Part shown: positions 9,169 through 18,707 of the stretch, piece after piece
Layout of the letters: every line of letters begins with the position of its first letter
Numbering within the stretch: position 1 is the stretch's first letter
Assembly (NCBI GenBank): GCA_943372215.1
Contig: CALRXU020000006.1
Location: 124,001 to 188,000, forward strand
From: UBA6183 sp943372215
GTDB taxonomy: Bacteria > Bacteroidota > Bacteroidia > UKL13-3
Length of the DNA stretch: 64,000 nucleotides
Direction of reading: 5' to 3'
Translations under genes and position numbers: made by a program
Notes under the pieces: model-generated
Told to the model about the DNA's origin: nothing
What the model saw: the letters and a program-made list of their open reading frames with translations, nothing else
Database searches by the model: none

Positions 9169-10432
9169 TTTCTTACCTAAACTCATGTTGTTCGGGTTGT
9201 TATGCGCCAACCCGTTGTTGGGTTTTGCACAGGCTAGCATTGATGAAACAGCAATGGAGTTGCGTTTGCGCAAACAAGTACAATTTTTAGCATCAGACCA
9301 ATTAAAAGGGCGTTTGGTTGGCAGCAAAGGCGAAAAAAAGGCTGCCCGTTATATTGCTGCCTGGTTCAAAAAAAATGGCCTGTTACCCAAAGGCACTGTT
9401 GGCTACCTGCAACCATTCTCTGTTAAAAAAAATATCAAGAACCCACATGGCAGTGACGAGGGTTCACAAGCAACTACCATTACCGGAAATAATGTGGTGG
9501 GTTACATTGATAACCATGCAAAATATACCGTTGTGATAGGAGCGCATTACGACCATCTTGGTTACAATGAATATGGAAGCAGCACATATCGGCCAACTGA
9601 CAGCACCGAAAAAGCCATGATACACAACGGAGCAGATGACAATGCCAGCGGCACGGCAGCTTTGATTGAATTATCTGGTTTGTTATCGCAATCAACATAC
9701 AAGCAGCATAATTATTTATTTATTGCATTTAGTGGTGAGGAGGAAGGGTTATTAGGCAGTAATTATTTTGCCAAACACCCAACCATTGATACAGCAGCCA
9801 TGGCATACATGATTAACATGGATATGGTTGGACGTTTGGATAGCATTAAGCAATCATTTGCCATTAGCGGAACCGGAACCTCACCCAAATGGGAAAACAC
9901 CTTAAACAAGGTGAATACGCCATTAAAAGTAAAATACGATCAAGGTGGTACAGGAGCCAGTGACCATACCTCATTCTATTACATCAACATTCCGGCCTTG
10001 CATTTTTTTACAGGCACACATTATGATTATCACAAGCCAAGTGATGATGAAGAGAAAATTAACTATAAGGGAATGACTCAGGTAATTACTTATATTTATG
10101 CATTGGTGGGATTACTGGATGGAGAAAATAAATTGCCTTTTACACCAACCGCGCAAGACACTATAGAGAAGATAAGCTTTAAAGTAACCTTAGGCATTAT
10201 GCCGGATTATTTGTTTGATGGCAAAGGGGTAAGAATTGATGGTACTACTCCCGGCAAGCCCGCTGCTAAAGCAAATCTTATGCGAGGCGATATTATTTTA
10301 AAATTAGGTGATACCAATACAACAGACATGCAATCCTACATGAAGTGTTTAAAAACCTTTAAAAAAGGAGATACCACTACCATTTTAATCTTGCGAAACG
10401 GGGAAGAAAAGACACTGGATATCACATTCTAA
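9149..10432 (+). CDS. M28 family zinc aminopeptidase with C-terminal PDZ domain
   Basis: Secreted or periplasmic di-zinc peptidase. Signal peptide residues 1-28 (LLGFAQA cleavage); an inserted PA-like region is possible. M28 metal ligands are visible: H133 in GAHYDHLG, D163 in HNGADDNASG, the Glu pair in FSGEEEG (about 197-199), D225 in INMDMVGR, and a late His in HFFTGTHYDYH. A PDZ domain covers about 340-427. It overlaps the upstream permease gene. The 3' end overlaps the convergent SprT-like gene by 4 bp. Confidence 0.93.
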   Translation: MQYYLINFLPKLMLFGLLCANPLLGFAQASIDETAMELRLRKQVQFLASDQLKGRLVGSKGEKKAARYIAAWFKKNGLLPKGTVGYLQPFSVKKNIKNPHGSDEGSQATTITGNNVVGYIDNHAKYTVVIGAHYDHLGYNEYGSSTYRPTDSTEKAMIHNGADDNASGTAALIELSGLLSQSTYKQHNYLFIAFSGEEEGLLGSNYFAKHPTIDTAAMAYMINMDMVGRLDSIKQSFAISGTGTSPKWENTLNKVNTPLKVKYDQGGTGASDHTSFYYINIPALHFFTGTHYDYHKPSDDEEKINYKGMTQVITYIYALVGLLDGENKLPFTPTAQDTIEKISFKVTLGIMPDYLFDGKGVRIDGTTPGKPAAKANLMRGDIILKLGDTNTTDMQSYMKCLKTFKKGDTTTILILRNGEEKTLDITF

Positions 10433-11118
10433 AAAGGCAAATGTGTTTCCTTGTTAATGGGAATAATTTTAGCTAGGGTATGCACTTGGTAAAGCCTGCC
10501 TGTACTAACGGCTATGCAATTGGTATAAGTACGTAAGGTGTCGAGTTTTTTTAAGATGATTTTGGATTTACCCTGCATTTTAAACAAGTCCCCTTCTTTT
10601 AACTCATCCAATGTGGTGTAGTCTTTGTCCTTGTCATAACGCATCAATACCTTTAACAATTTCACATCGGCACTGTGGGAGTATTTGGGGTTCCGCATGT
10701 GTCCAATCAATGCAAACTTAATGTCGTTTGGAAAAATATCTTCCGCTTGCATAAATGGCAATAAGTTTTTTCTAAACTCTTCCTTCCATTCTTTGCCATG
10801 TCCATCAACCGCATTGCCATATTTTAAATAAGTGGTGTGATGCGCCAACTCATGAATAAATGTAATTAAGAACTCATACAAATTCAGGTTATGGTTAACG
10901 GTAATTCGGTTACCCTTTCCCATGGTTGGATGGTAGTCTCCATACCGCCCTTTTCGTTCTACTTCAATGTGCAGGTTTAGTTTGTAATACATCACCAATT
11001 CACAGCACAATTCAAGCGCTTTTTCAGGAACATACTTTTTTAATGCTCCCATTAAATTTAGCTTGTGCGTTTGTTGCTGGTCAGTTAATATACCTAGTAA
11101 AAGCGAGTGGTTGTTCAA
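10429..11118 (-). CDS. SprT-like zinc metalloprotease domain protein
   Basis: 229 residues. The HExxH motif is HELAHH (H89, E90, H93) with a candidate third ligand H107 in DGHGKEW, the arrangement of the SprT/Spartan family. The C-terminal half (about 135-229) contains KEGDLFKMQGKSK, which resembles a small beta-barrel. The bacterial members have no well-defined substrate; eukaryotic Spartan removes DNA-protein crosslinks. The stop overlaps the convergent M28 gene stop. Confidence 0.82.
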   Translation of the reverse strand: MNNHSLLLGILTDQQQTHKLNLMGALKKYVPEKALELCCELVMYYKLNLHIEVERKGRYGDYHPTMGKGNRITVNHNLNLYEFLITFIHELAHHTTYLKYGNAVDGHGKEWKEEFRKNLLPFMQAEDIFPNDIKFALIGHMRNPKYSHSADVKLLKVLMRYDKDKDYTTLDELKEGDLFKMQGKSKIILKKLDTLRTYTNCIAVSTGRLYQVHTLAKIIPINKETHLPF

Positions 11119-11194
11119 TGCGATTAATTAACAAATAATAATTCGTAATTTACCAATTCAAATGTTATTTTTATAAATTAATTAAAAAAGTCAG

Positions 11195-11485
11195 ATGAGT
11201 ATGAGTGCTGTTAAAATGATTGAAAAAGAAGACATCCCAAATGTGAAGTTTGTGAGTTATGAAGTGTTGAATAGCAAGGAAGACAAAGAAAAGAGGAGGG
11301 AGTTGGTTGAAAATGCCATGTTGCTTGGCAACAGCAGCAAAGGCAAAAGTAAAATATTTTTTATGGCGGAAGAAGGACTGCTAGAAGTAGAAACAACCGT
11401 ATGGGCAGCAAGTGATGACGTGGTTACTTTAAAAGGCGGTGTTATGATTCCGGTGCATTGTATTGAAAAAATAGAATTGCTGTAA
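11195..11485 (+). CDS. Conserved small protein, function unknown
   Basis: 96 residues, or 94 if the second Met is used. No signal peptide. It has a charged helical first half (KEDKEKRRELVENAMLLGN) and a beta-rich second half with FFMAEEGLLEVETTVWAA and GGVMIPVHCIEKIELL. This suggests a small cytoplasmic domain, possibly SH3/PilZ-like; that is a guess. It is a single gene ended by a bidirectional terminator. Confidence 0.75.
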   Translation: MSMSAVKMIEKEDIPNVKFVSYEVLNSKEDKEKRRELVENAMLLGNSSKGKSKIFFMAEEGLLEVETTVWAASDDVVTLKGGVMIPVHCIEKIELL

Positions 11486-11502
11486 GAGGCAGGTCGTAAA
11501 AC

Positions 11503-11528
11503 AAAAAAGCTCCTTGCGGAGCCTTTTT
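11503..11528. terminator. Bidirectional terminator between convergent genes
   Basis: GCTCC-TTGC-GGAGC with A-rich and T-rich flanks on both sides. It serves the plus-strand gene ending at 11485 and could serve the minus strand as well. Confidence 0.8.
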
Positions 11529-11586
11529 GTGTAATCAAAAAAATGAAACCTATAAAACATGGCAACTTGGGGTTGCCGGGTTTCCG

Positions 11587-11916
11587 TTAAAAATTCAACA
11601 ACGAAGTTGTTGACTCATCAGCAGGTTTAGTTGCAGCAACATCTTCTTTCTCTGCTTTTTTACCTGTTGTATTCGCTGGGGTATTGGTTTTAGCTTTGGT
11701 AAATTCACCTAAACCAAACACATCATACTTATTCTCTTTTAAAAACATGCCCAATGCAATGGCTTGCTTAATGTTATTCACCTCGATGTCTACTTCAAAT
11801 TCATCAGCAATCATCGGGCGTGGCGTTACGTTAAATACAATTTTTTGATCCATGCAATAATCAAACAACGCGGTGGTTGTTTTTCTTTTCACCAATACGG
11901 TTACTTTTTCTTCCAT
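11587..11916 (-). CDS. Conserved small protein, function unknown
   Basis: 109 residues. The first 70 form a compact alpha/beta domain (KVTVLVKRKTTTALFDYCMD, ...EVDIEVNNIKQAIALGMFLKE). The tail is Lys/Thr/Ala/Glu-rich low complexity ending SLLNF. No signal peptide or TM segment. Not recognised. Confidence 0.7.
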   Translation of the reverse strand: MEEKVTVLVKRKTTTALFDYCMDQKIVFNVTPRPMIADEFEVDIEVNNIKQAIALGMFLKENKYDVFGLGEFTKAKTNTPANTTGKKAEKEDVAATKPADESTTSLLNF

Positions 11917-12156
11917 AATTTAATATTTACTGTGTTGATAATGAGTGTGATTTTGTTTAACAGCTTAACGAGGTAAAATTACAGCAATGATAGGGTTTAA
12001 CCCAACTTTCAATCCGGGAGATACAAACAAAATACAAATGCCAAATCAGGCTTATGCACATTAAGATTAAAATTGTTTATGTTTTGTGGATAAGCACGGG
12101 TTTATGCACAAATGCGTTGGATGTTTTGGCTAAATGGTTAAAGCTATGGGTAGAAG

Positions 12157-14538
12157 TTATTTAAGAATGGTAACGTTACCAATGCTGGTTTTTGAGGCTG
12201 TATCCCAGCCGTCATAAGTGATATGGTAAACGTAAACGCCTAATGGAACAGGGTTTCCTGAAAAGTCAAGGGCGTTCCACTTGTTATTTTTATCAGTGGT
12301 TTCAAACACCAATTGGCCCCAAGCATTGTAAACGCGGGCATGAAAGTTTTTTACAAATACATCAGCCACCAACCAAGAGTCATTTAAGTTGTCATCATTA
12401 GGGGTAAATGCATTGGGTACATAAATAATGGGGTCTTGTATTAGTTCAACCTTATTGGAACGGCTCACTTCAATTATTCCAGGGTGTTTGTAAGGACGGT
12501 AAATGGCATTGGCCCTGTAAGTGTATAAGCCAAAATCAGGGTTTAACTTCACATCGCCAGCATTCAACATATTATAATTGTATAACCCCGTTTCCCTAAA
12601 CTCAGGTATATCATCGTCCTTTCTTACAAGCTGGTACTTAGGAGTATTGTCGTCATTGTACAACAAGTTTTCCCAGGTTAAATAATTCTCAAAAGGTTGG
12701 GTTTTGCCCTTTAAGTGAATGGTGCAAAATCGTTCACCAAATGGGCCGTAATTGCCGCAGGTATCCAACATCACCACATAATAGCAATACGATTGTTTAT
12801 TTACATCTACTTTTTTGTCAATGTAAAAAGTATCCTGTTCATTTTTAAAATCCAGTTCGGTAACAAAGGCACTATCTTTTGTTGAACGTGACCCTTTGTG
12901 CAAAAAGTAGCGGGCAAAATCTTTTTCTGGTGTTTTGTTCCAGGTAATTTCCACTTCATCGGCATCATTTACTGTTGCTTTAAAAATGTATTGTTTATCT
13001 GGAATGGCCTTGAGTTGATCAAATGTGCCCAATGTATCCGAACTCGGTCCCAGCTCTCCGCAATTGTTTTTGGTTCTTAAAAAATAACGATAATTGGTTG
13101 TTGCATAGTTAGGGGTGTTGTTGTCGTTAAAACTTTTGGCCTTATAATTATCTGTACTATCAATGGCTACAAAGGGCTGGTTATTGATACTCCTAAACAA
13201 AACAAATGTGTTAAAATTAATGGGGCTTCTGGATGAATCACCAAAATAAATGGTAGTGGCTTTATTCTCTTTAAGCTCCAAGCATAACACATCGCCACTT
13301 GGGTAAACAGGCATGTTTAACACATTTACATTAAATATAAATTGAGACGATTTTGGAATGGGGCAGCCATTATCCCGGGCTATTACCTTTATTTGTCGTT
13401 TAGTAGCATAATTGTGGTTGCAATTGGTTTGCCAAGTCCAAGAGTAAATAGCAGAGGTGCTATCTTTTTGGTAATTGGGCTGCAAATAAAATGGGCTGGT
13501 GCTGTCATTAGAAAATCCGCTATATAGTTCAATGGTATCTAGTTTTTCTTCATCTTTAACCCTTATGCTAAAGGTAACTTTATCTGGCACACGCACATAA
13601 ATATTACCTCCTGTCATTTTAATATTCTCTTGAAACAACTCAATCTTAGGAGGGTCGTTTCCAATGCATTTAATAACGGTGTATTGCAGTTCCCAATAAG
13701 TGGTACCAATAAGCTTTCCATTTCTGTACTCATTAATGCGCATGGCAAAAACAAAAACACCCTCTTCATTGGGGTAAGCCGTAAGCTCCCCTGATTGGGC
13801 ATCAATGCCCAGTGCAGGACTTCCGGTAATAGGTGCTTGTGCTGAGTATCCTTGCATCCAGGTTATTTTGCTGTAAGGTCCAGGATTATTTACTTGATTA
13901 TCATCATCACTATTTGGATTATCCTTTGTTAAGGTGCCATTAATAGGAGTTACCACTTCATAACTTAACGAATCGCCATCTGTATCTGTAAAAGCCATAT
14001 TTAGGCGATAAAAGTTAAATTGGCACAACACCGTAAACGGATTAAATGTAGGTTTGGGAGATGAATTGCGATAACGCGCAGGTGAAGGTATTTCCAGGTA
14101 ATAAGTGATACCTGCATCTTCTGGTTGTTGAATGTTTTTGATAATATGGTTTCTGCAACACCTTTCCCAGCTTAAGTAGTAGCCATCCATGTTATTGTAA
14201 ACACTTAAAGGCAATGAAATTATGTCGGTGTATATGGCTCTTTCTGTGCAACCCGGAACCGTTTGCACACATTCTGGTTTGGTAGGGTTGATGGTAGATG
14301 CAATAGGATTAAACAACTCAAATTTATCAATAATCTGGTTGGTTTCTTTATCAAAAATACCAACGGAAACTTTTCGGTTAAAGGGTGCTTGACCATTTTC
14401 ACAATCACGCAACATGGTAAAGGTAAGCCTATAATTATCCCCGCCCAGGTATTGCAAATCAAAGCCTCCGCCCACAATATGCGTGGCGTAAAGCAGGGAG
14501 TTGATGCAAATAAATAATATGGTGAGTAGTGGTTTCAA
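12157..14538 (-). CDS. T9SS type B surface protein (gliding-motility-associated C-terminal domain)
   Basis: 793 residues from a TTG start giving a signal peptide (KPLLTILFICINSLLYA). The body contains beta-sandwich regions, and a fibronectin-III-like region around 500-620. The C-terminal ~90 residues are a type B sorting domain with YVPNAFTPNDDNLND, NAWGQLVFET and a GVYVYHI strand, which marks the protein for type IX secretion and surface attachment. Cargo function is unknown. Single gene. Confidence 0.88.
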   Translation of the reverse strand: MKPLLTILFICINSLLYATHIVGGGFDLQYLGGDNYRLTFTMLRDCENGQAPFNRKVSVGIFDKETNQIIDKFELFNPIASTINPTKPECVQTVPGCTERAIYTDIISLPLSVYNNMDGYYLSWERCCRNHIIKNIQQPEDAGITYYLEIPSPARYRNSSPKPTFNPFTVLCQFNFYRLNMAFTDTDGDSLSYEVVTPINGTLTKDNPNSDDDNQVNNPGPYSKITWMQGYSAQAPITGSPALGIDAQSGELTAYPNEEGVFVFAMRINEYRNGKLIGTTYWELQYTVIKCIGNDPPKIELFQENIKMTGGNIYVRVPDKVTFSIRVKDEEKLDTIELYSGFSNDSTSPFYLQPNYQKDSTSAIYSWTWQTNCNHNYATKRQIKVIARDNGCPIPKSSQFIFNVNVLNMPVYPSGDVLCLELKENKATTIYFGDSSRSPINFNTFVLFRSINNQPFVAIDSTDNYKAKSFNDNNTPNYATTNYRYFLRTKNNCGELGPSSDTLGTFDQLKAIPDKQYIFKATVNDADEVEITWNKTPEKDFARYFLHKGSRSTKDSAFVTELDFKNEQDTFYIDKKVDVNKQSYCYYVVMLDTCGNYGPFGERFCTIHLKGKTQPFENYLTWENLLYNDDNTPKYQLVRKDDDIPEFRETGLYNYNMLNAGDVKLNPDFGLYTYRANAIYRPYKHPGIIEVSRSNKVELIQDPIIYVPNAFTPNDDNLNDSWLVADVFVKNFHARVYNAWGQLVFETTDKNNKWNALDFSGNPVPLGVYVYHITYDGWDTASKTSIGNVTILK

Positions 14539-14629
14539 TCCATTTTTAATAGTGCCAAATTAGATATTTAAACAGTTAAACCGCAATTAGTTGTGTCATT
14601 TTTTTATGAGAAACAAGTAAAAGTATTAA

Positions 14630-14740
14630 ATGGCTAACAAAAAATTGCAGAAACAGTATATAAATAAGGCTTATCATTTTGATACCCAATTGCAAACCTA
14701 CACGGAGTTTGAGGCGAAGCTGGAATTAATTGAAGAGTAA
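14630..14740 (+). CDS. Possible 36-residue small protein
   Basis: ATG 14630 to TAA 14740 gives a charged amphipathic peptide starting MANKKLQKQY and ending EAKLELIEE. It has a plausible AT-rich leader and a terminator 50 bp downstream. It is too short to recognise. It could be a real small protein or chance; moderate to low confidence. Confidence 0.35.
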   Translation: MANKKLQKQYINKAYHFDTQLQTYTEFEAKLELIEE

Positions 14741-14790
14741 TTTTATTTTCCCATTTTGCTAGGCACTAAAATGATCTTCGCTAACAAACA

Positions 14791-14824
14791 AAAACAGCCA
14801 TTGCTTAGCAACGGCTGTTTTTTT
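14791..14824. terminator. Bidirectional terminator
   Basis: AACAGCC...GGCTGTT with an inner TTGC/GCAA extension, a T7 tract on the plus strand and an A-rich flank on the other side. It lies between the small ORF and the 3' end of rny, so it can terminate both. Confidence 0.85.
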
Positions 14825-14852
14825 GTAGATATAAATGAGTGATGAATTGTGC

Positions 14853-16397
14853 TTATTTGGCAAAATTAATCGCACGTTTTTCTCGGATTACGGTAATTTT
14901 TATCTGACCTGGGTAGGTCATTTCTTTTTGTATTTGTTGGCTCATTTCCAAGGAAATGATATCCGCTTGTTGGTCGCTTACTTTTTCTGATTCAACCATT
15001 ACACGAAGTTCTCTTCCGGCTTGGATGGCATATGCTTTTTCTACACCGTTATACGAAAGGGCAATGGTTTCTAAATTGCGCAAACGTTTCATGTAGTTTT
15101 CACTGTCTTCTCTTCTTGCACCTGGGCGTGATCCAGAAATGGCATCACAGGCTTGTATAATAGGCGATAAGATAGAGGTCATTTCTATTTCATCATGATG
15201 GGCGCCAATGGCATTTACCACCTCTGGGTGTTCTTTGTATTTTTCAGCCAGTTTCATCCCCAACAATGCGTGTGGTGTTTCAGCATCATCATCTGGCACT
15301 TTGCCAATATCATGCAATAATCCGGCACGTTTAGCCAGTTTCACGTTTAAGCCCAACTCGGCAGCCATGGTGGCGCATAAGTTGGCCACTTCACGGCTAT
15401 GTTGCAATAAGTTTTGGCCATAACTGCTGCGATAACGCATACGTCCAACCATACGAATCAACTCAGGGTGTAACCCATGTATGCCCAAATCAATACAGGT
15501 GCGTTCTCCAATTTCTACAATCTCTTCCTCCAGTTGTTTGCGGGTTTTGGCCACAATCTCTTCAATACGGGCAGGGTGTATGCGGCCATCTTGCACCAAA
15601 CGGTGTAAACTCAAGCGGGCTATTTCACGTCTAATCGGGTCAAAGCAAGATAAGATAATGGCTTCAGGGGTATCATCTACAATAATTTCAACACCAGTGG
15701 CACTTTCCAATGCGCGGATATTTCTTCCTTCACGCCCGATAATACGCCCTTTCATCTCGTCACTGTCAATGTTAAATACAGAAACGGCATTTTCAATAGC
15801 ATGTTCAGCAGCGGTGCGTTGTATGCTGTTTAGAATTACTTTTTTGGCCTCTCGCCCTGCGGTAAGTTTGGCCTCATCTACAATGTCTTTAATCAGGGTC
15901 ATAGCCTCTGTGCGGGCTTCTTTGGTTAGGGTTTCAACCAACTGGCTTTTAGCTTCTTGCGCGGTTAATCCGGCAATTTTCTCCAACTGTTTCACTTGGC
16001 TGCCAATTTGTTTTTCCAACTCTTCCTTTTTTTGCGACATTACGCTTTGTTGGCGCTCAAGGGTTTGTTTCAATTGGTCAAGTTCAGCATCTTTACGCTG
16101 GGTTTGTTCCAGTTTTTGATTAAGTGATTGTTCTTTTTGTTTGATTTTGTTTTCGGCCTGCACCACTTGTTGGTTGCGTTGAGAAACTTCTTTCTCATGT
16201 TCTGCTTTTAATTGGAGAAACTTTTCTTTGGCCTCCAGTTGGCGGTTTTTCAGTAACAATTCTCCTTTGTTTTCGGCTTCTTTCAGCATATCTGCTGCTT
16301 TTTTGGCGAGCGACTTTTGGTTAACCAGAAACATGGCTCCTGCCCCTGCTCCTAACGCAACCATGGCCACAACAATTACCATTGCAATACTTACCAT
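14853..16397 (-). CDS. rny: Ribonuclease Y
   Basis: Membrane-anchored endoribonuclease that starts mRNA decay. 514 residues. It has an N-terminal TM helix (about 3-27), a long coiled coil (about 28-170), and a KH domain with GRIIGREGRNIRALE (about 205-265). The HD phosphohydrolase domain has LLHDIGK and an AHHDE segment (about 335-430). All expected parts are intact. zapA lies 77 bp upstream on the same strand, as is common in Bacteroidota. Confidence 0.97.
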   Translation of the reverse strand: MVSIAMVIVVAMVALGAGAGAMFLVNQKSLAKKAADMLKEAENKGELLLKNRQLEAKEKFLQLKAEHEKEVSQRNQQVVQAENKIKQKEQSLNQKLEQTQRKDAELDQLKQTLERQQSVMSQKKEELEKQIGSQVKQLEKIAGLTAQEAKSQLVETLTKEARTEAMTLIKDIVDEAKLTAGREAKKVILNSIQRTAAEHAIENAVSVFNIDSDEMKGRIIGREGRNIRALESATGVEIIVDDTPEAIILSCFDPIRREIARLSLHRLVQDGRIHPARIEEIVAKTRKQLEEEIVEIGERTCIDLGIHGLHPELIRMVGRMRYRSSYGQNLLQHSREVANLCATMAAELGLNVKLAKRAGLLHDIGKVPDDDAETPHALLGMKLAEKYKEHPEVVNAIGAHHDEIEMTSILSPIIQACDAISGSRPGARREDSENYMKRLRNLETIALSYNGVEKAYAIQAGRELRVMVESEKVSDQQADIISLEMSQQIQKEMTYPGQIKITVIREKRAINFAK

Positions 16398-16474
16398 TCG
16401 TTTAACTAATGTTTAAAATGTAATAAAATAAAAAAACTAATGGTTAATAAGCCAGCGCCTGTTTAAACGGGTAT

Positions 16475-16756
16475 CTATTTTAAAAGTGCCTGCACCTCTT
16501 GCAATTCGGCTGCAAGGTGTTGCTGCTCCTCAGCTTGTTGTTTTTGCAAAGTCATCAACTGTGTAGTTATTTCTAACACAGTCATGCTTAGCATATCCTG
16601 CTGGTCTTTAACATTAAACTGTTCGCCATAGGCTTTTAGTTTATCGTTAATCAGTTTAGCTGCCTGCCGCACCAATTCTTCCTGCTCAGTGGTGTTTACT
16701 TTGAGCGGGTAATAGCGGTTGGCTATATTCACTTTTATGGATAGTTCGTTTAACAT
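16475..16756 (-). CDS. zapA: Cell division protein ZapA
   Basis: 93 residues, the usual short ZapA. An N-terminal globular domain (IKVNIANRYYPLKVNTTEQEELVRQAAKLIN) is followed by a C-terminal coiled coil rich in Gln/Leu/Glu. ZapA bundles FtsZ filaments at midcell (family knowledge). It sits 8 bp downstream of a small coiled-coil gene and upstream of rny, one apparent operon. Confidence 0.9.
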   Translation of the reverse strand: MLNELSIKVNIANRYYPLKVNTTEQEELVRQAAKLINDKLKAYGEQFNVKDQQDMLSMTVLEITTQLMTLQKQQAEEQQHLAAELQEVQALLK

Positions 16757-16764
16757 TAAGCCTA

Positions 16765-17058
16765 TTATTCGCTTAATAACCTAATACACTCATCAATATG
16801 TTTAATATAAGCATGGAGTTGTTGTTTTAACGCTTGCTTATATTCATCATCTTGCGGGAGTATCTCAGCAAGTTTAGCGATTTTATTTTGTGTTTGCAGC
16901 GTTTCAATGGTATTTTTTTGTTGTGCAAGGTTTAACTGCAATGCTTGATTTGCCTCCTGTATAGCAGCTAATTTGTTTATTAACAACTGCTTATCGTTAA
17001 TTAGTTGAGCGGTTTGTACCTTTATTTGTTGTAGGGTGAGGCGTATTTTAGGATCCAT
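16765..17058 (-). CDS. Small coiled-coil protein, possibly division-associated
   Basis: 97 residues, almost entirely predicted coiled coil (LINDKQLLINKLAAIQEANQ... and ETLQTQNKIAKLAEIL) with a short C-terminal helix. The equivalent position directly upstream of zapA in Bacteroidota commonly holds such a gene. A ZapB-like role is inference from position and coil only. It overlaps the hydrolase gene by one base. Confidence 0.75.
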   Translation of the reverse strand: MDPKIRLTLQQIKVQTAQLINDKQLLINKLAAIQEANQALQLNLAQQKNTIETLQTQNKIAKLAEILPQDDEYKQALKQQLHAYIKHIDECIRLLSE

Positions 17059-17948
17059 TACTGCTGTACAAAGTTAGACAAAGCGTTTAGATAATTGGTG
17101 TAGCCCCAAACTGCTGGCACATTGTTGTGCACTGCATTGGGAATTCTGTGCGCTTGTTGTTGGTTGCCACCATAGTTTTTGTATACCACTTCACCATGGG
17201 TTTTTATGCTTAAAAAGTCATCATTGATGCCATGCATCCACAAAAAGGGCTGTTTCACGGTTTTTATTTTATCGACATTATTAATTTTGGCATTGGTGAA
17301 ATAGCTGCTAGGCAAGGCCAGCGCGCTTCCATCATTTACCATCACTGCTGAAGATGCAAATGGGGCTTCTAAAATTAGCTTGGAAGGTTGCAGCGTGTAG
17401 TTGTTTAAACTGATTTCGCAGGCTGGAGCACTTCCCAAGCTGTATCCATAAACAATCAATCGGGTTGATTGAACGCCTTGGCTTTGTAGCCATTTAAGTG
17501 CAGCATCGGTATCAGCATACAGGTTTTTTTCGCTTGATTTTCCTTCGCTCATGCCATAGCCCCTGTAGTCAAACATCAATACACTATAACGTTGTGCGCC
17601 TCCAATGTGTGAAAGCAGTTTTGCCCTGTTCCAATAATTGTCCATGTGTTTGGAGTTGCCATGGCAGTATAAAATAACCGTATCCGTGTTGATGGTTTGC
17701 AAATTGCCAATGTACACGGCATAAATTTTGGCAGCACCTTCGCTGCTGTACGAGGTAAAACTAACAAGTGTTCTCAGGCTATCAGCTACGGCATATTGCG
17801 CAGGCAGGTCCATCAATTCGCGCTCTCCGGTAAAGTTATCAAATTTGTATTCCGTTAATTTTACATTATTAAATAATTGGTCATCCAACCTTAAGCATGC
17901 AGCAAGGAGGAAAGGGCAGAGGAAAAAAAGTAACCAGTGTTTTTTCAT
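17058..17948 (-). CDS. Alpha/beta-hydrolase lipoprotein
   Basis: 296 residues. Lipoprotein signal with LLAAC (Cys18). The hydrolase fold shows an oxyanion HGN (residues 96-98) and a nucleophile elbow GYSLGS with Ser170. The acid is probably Asp in INDDFLS near 245, and the His in NAVHNN near 275. Closest to serine aminopeptidase/S9-like (ABHD13-type) hydrolases; the substrate is unknown. It is in a tight minus-strand run with the coiled-coil, zapA and rny genes. Confidence 0.85.
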   Translation of the reverse strand: MKKHWLLFFLCPFLLAACLRLDDQLFNNVKLTEYKFDNFTGERELMDLPAQYAVADSLRTLVSFTSYSSEGAAKIYAVYIGNLQTINTDTVILYCHGNSKHMDNYWNRAKLLSHIGGAQRYSVLMFDYRGYGMSEGKSSEKNLYADTDAALKWLQSQGVQSTRLIVYGYSLGSAPACEISLNNYTLQPSKLILEAPFASSAVMVNDGSALALPSSYFTNAKINNVDKIKTVKQPFLWMHGINDDFLSIKTHGEVVYKNYGGNQQQAHRIPNAVHNNVPAVWGYTNYLNALSNFVQQ

Positions 17949-17952
17949 GGCG

Positions 17953-18621
17953 TTAAAATTTACGGGTTAAGCCAATATAAACACCAATAGCCCCTTTATT
18001 ACCAAAGCTTACATAATCAACCACCAGGTTTTGGTTACTTTGGTTGGGGGCCAAATATTTGGTTTCCAGTTGCAGGTTGTATTTTTTGCCGCTCCATTGA
18101 TGGCCCAAGCCAATACTTGGCAGCCAACGGGTTTGCTGGCTTTCGCCATGGGCGCGCTGGTTTCTTAACTCAAACCAATTGTTTAGGGAGGTGTAAACGA
18201 GGTGCTTTTTTTTGCCATAGTTCCAATAGGCATTTATATCCAATTGTGGGTACAGGCTAAATTGGCCTTCCCATTTATCCAGCATTAAATTAGCAATAGG
18301 GCTTACGCTCAAGGCTGGTAAATATCCTTTTTGTTTAAGCAGTTGTTGGGTAAAGCCCAAATCGGTTTGAAAAACACCAAATAGTAAGGCAGTGGTGTGT
18401 ATGGATGCAAATGCAGAAGTGTTTTCTTTTACCCCATAAGCCGCATAAACATTGGTAAGTGGAATGGGAATGGTGGCACTTCCCAGTTGAATAAGTGCTC
18501 CTCCAAACCCTGCTCCAACTTGCAGTTCATCCTTTGGCAAGGGTTTTACCAAACGGGTGGCGTTGCATGAGAGTAGTATCATCCCAACAAACAGGCACCA
18601 TATGATTCGATTCAATTGCAT
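17953..18621 (-). CDS. Lipoprotein, beta-rich, function unknown
   Basis: 222 residues with a lipoprotein signal (MILLSC, Cys19). The mature part has alternating strands (QLGSATIPIPLTNVYAAYG, YLPALSVSPIANLML, YNLQLETKYLAP) and ends in KF after aromatic strands, resembling a small outer-membrane barrel. It is 4 bp upstream of the hydrolase gene and thus in the same operon. Confidence 0.75.
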   Translation of the reverse strand: MQLNRIIWCLFVGMILLSCNATRLVKPLPKDELQVGAGFGGALIQLGSATIPIPLTNVYAAYGVKENTSAFASIHTTALLFGVFQTDLGFTQQLLKQKGYLPALSVSPIANLMLDKWEGQFSLYPQLDINAYWNYGKKKHLVYTSLNNWFELRNQRAHGESQQTRWLPSIGLGHQWSGKKYNLQLETKYLAPNQSNQNLVVDYVSFGNKGAIGVYIGLTRKF

Positions 18622-18656
18622 GAGGTAAAGGTAAAATAATATTCAGTTACCTGCAT

Positions 18657-18691
18657 AAAAAAATCCCCGTTCTGGCTGGAACAGGGATTTT
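18657..18691 (-). terminator. Rho-independent terminator
   Basis: Minus-strand stem AAATCCC-GTTC paired with GAAC-GGGGATTT, followed by T. It closes the PKD lipoprotein transcript. Confidence 0.88.
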
Positions 18692-18707
18692 CAATAATGA
18701 TGTAATA

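Noticed and set aside
12157..12180. Perfect 12-bp palindrome GGTAACGTTACC as an operator
   Set aside because: It lies inside the coding end of the T9SS type B gene and has no second copy nearby.
15481..16119. Plus-strand ORF of 212 codons in the rny region
   Set aside because: Antisense to the ribonuclease Y gene, whose KH and HD motifs fix the coding strand.
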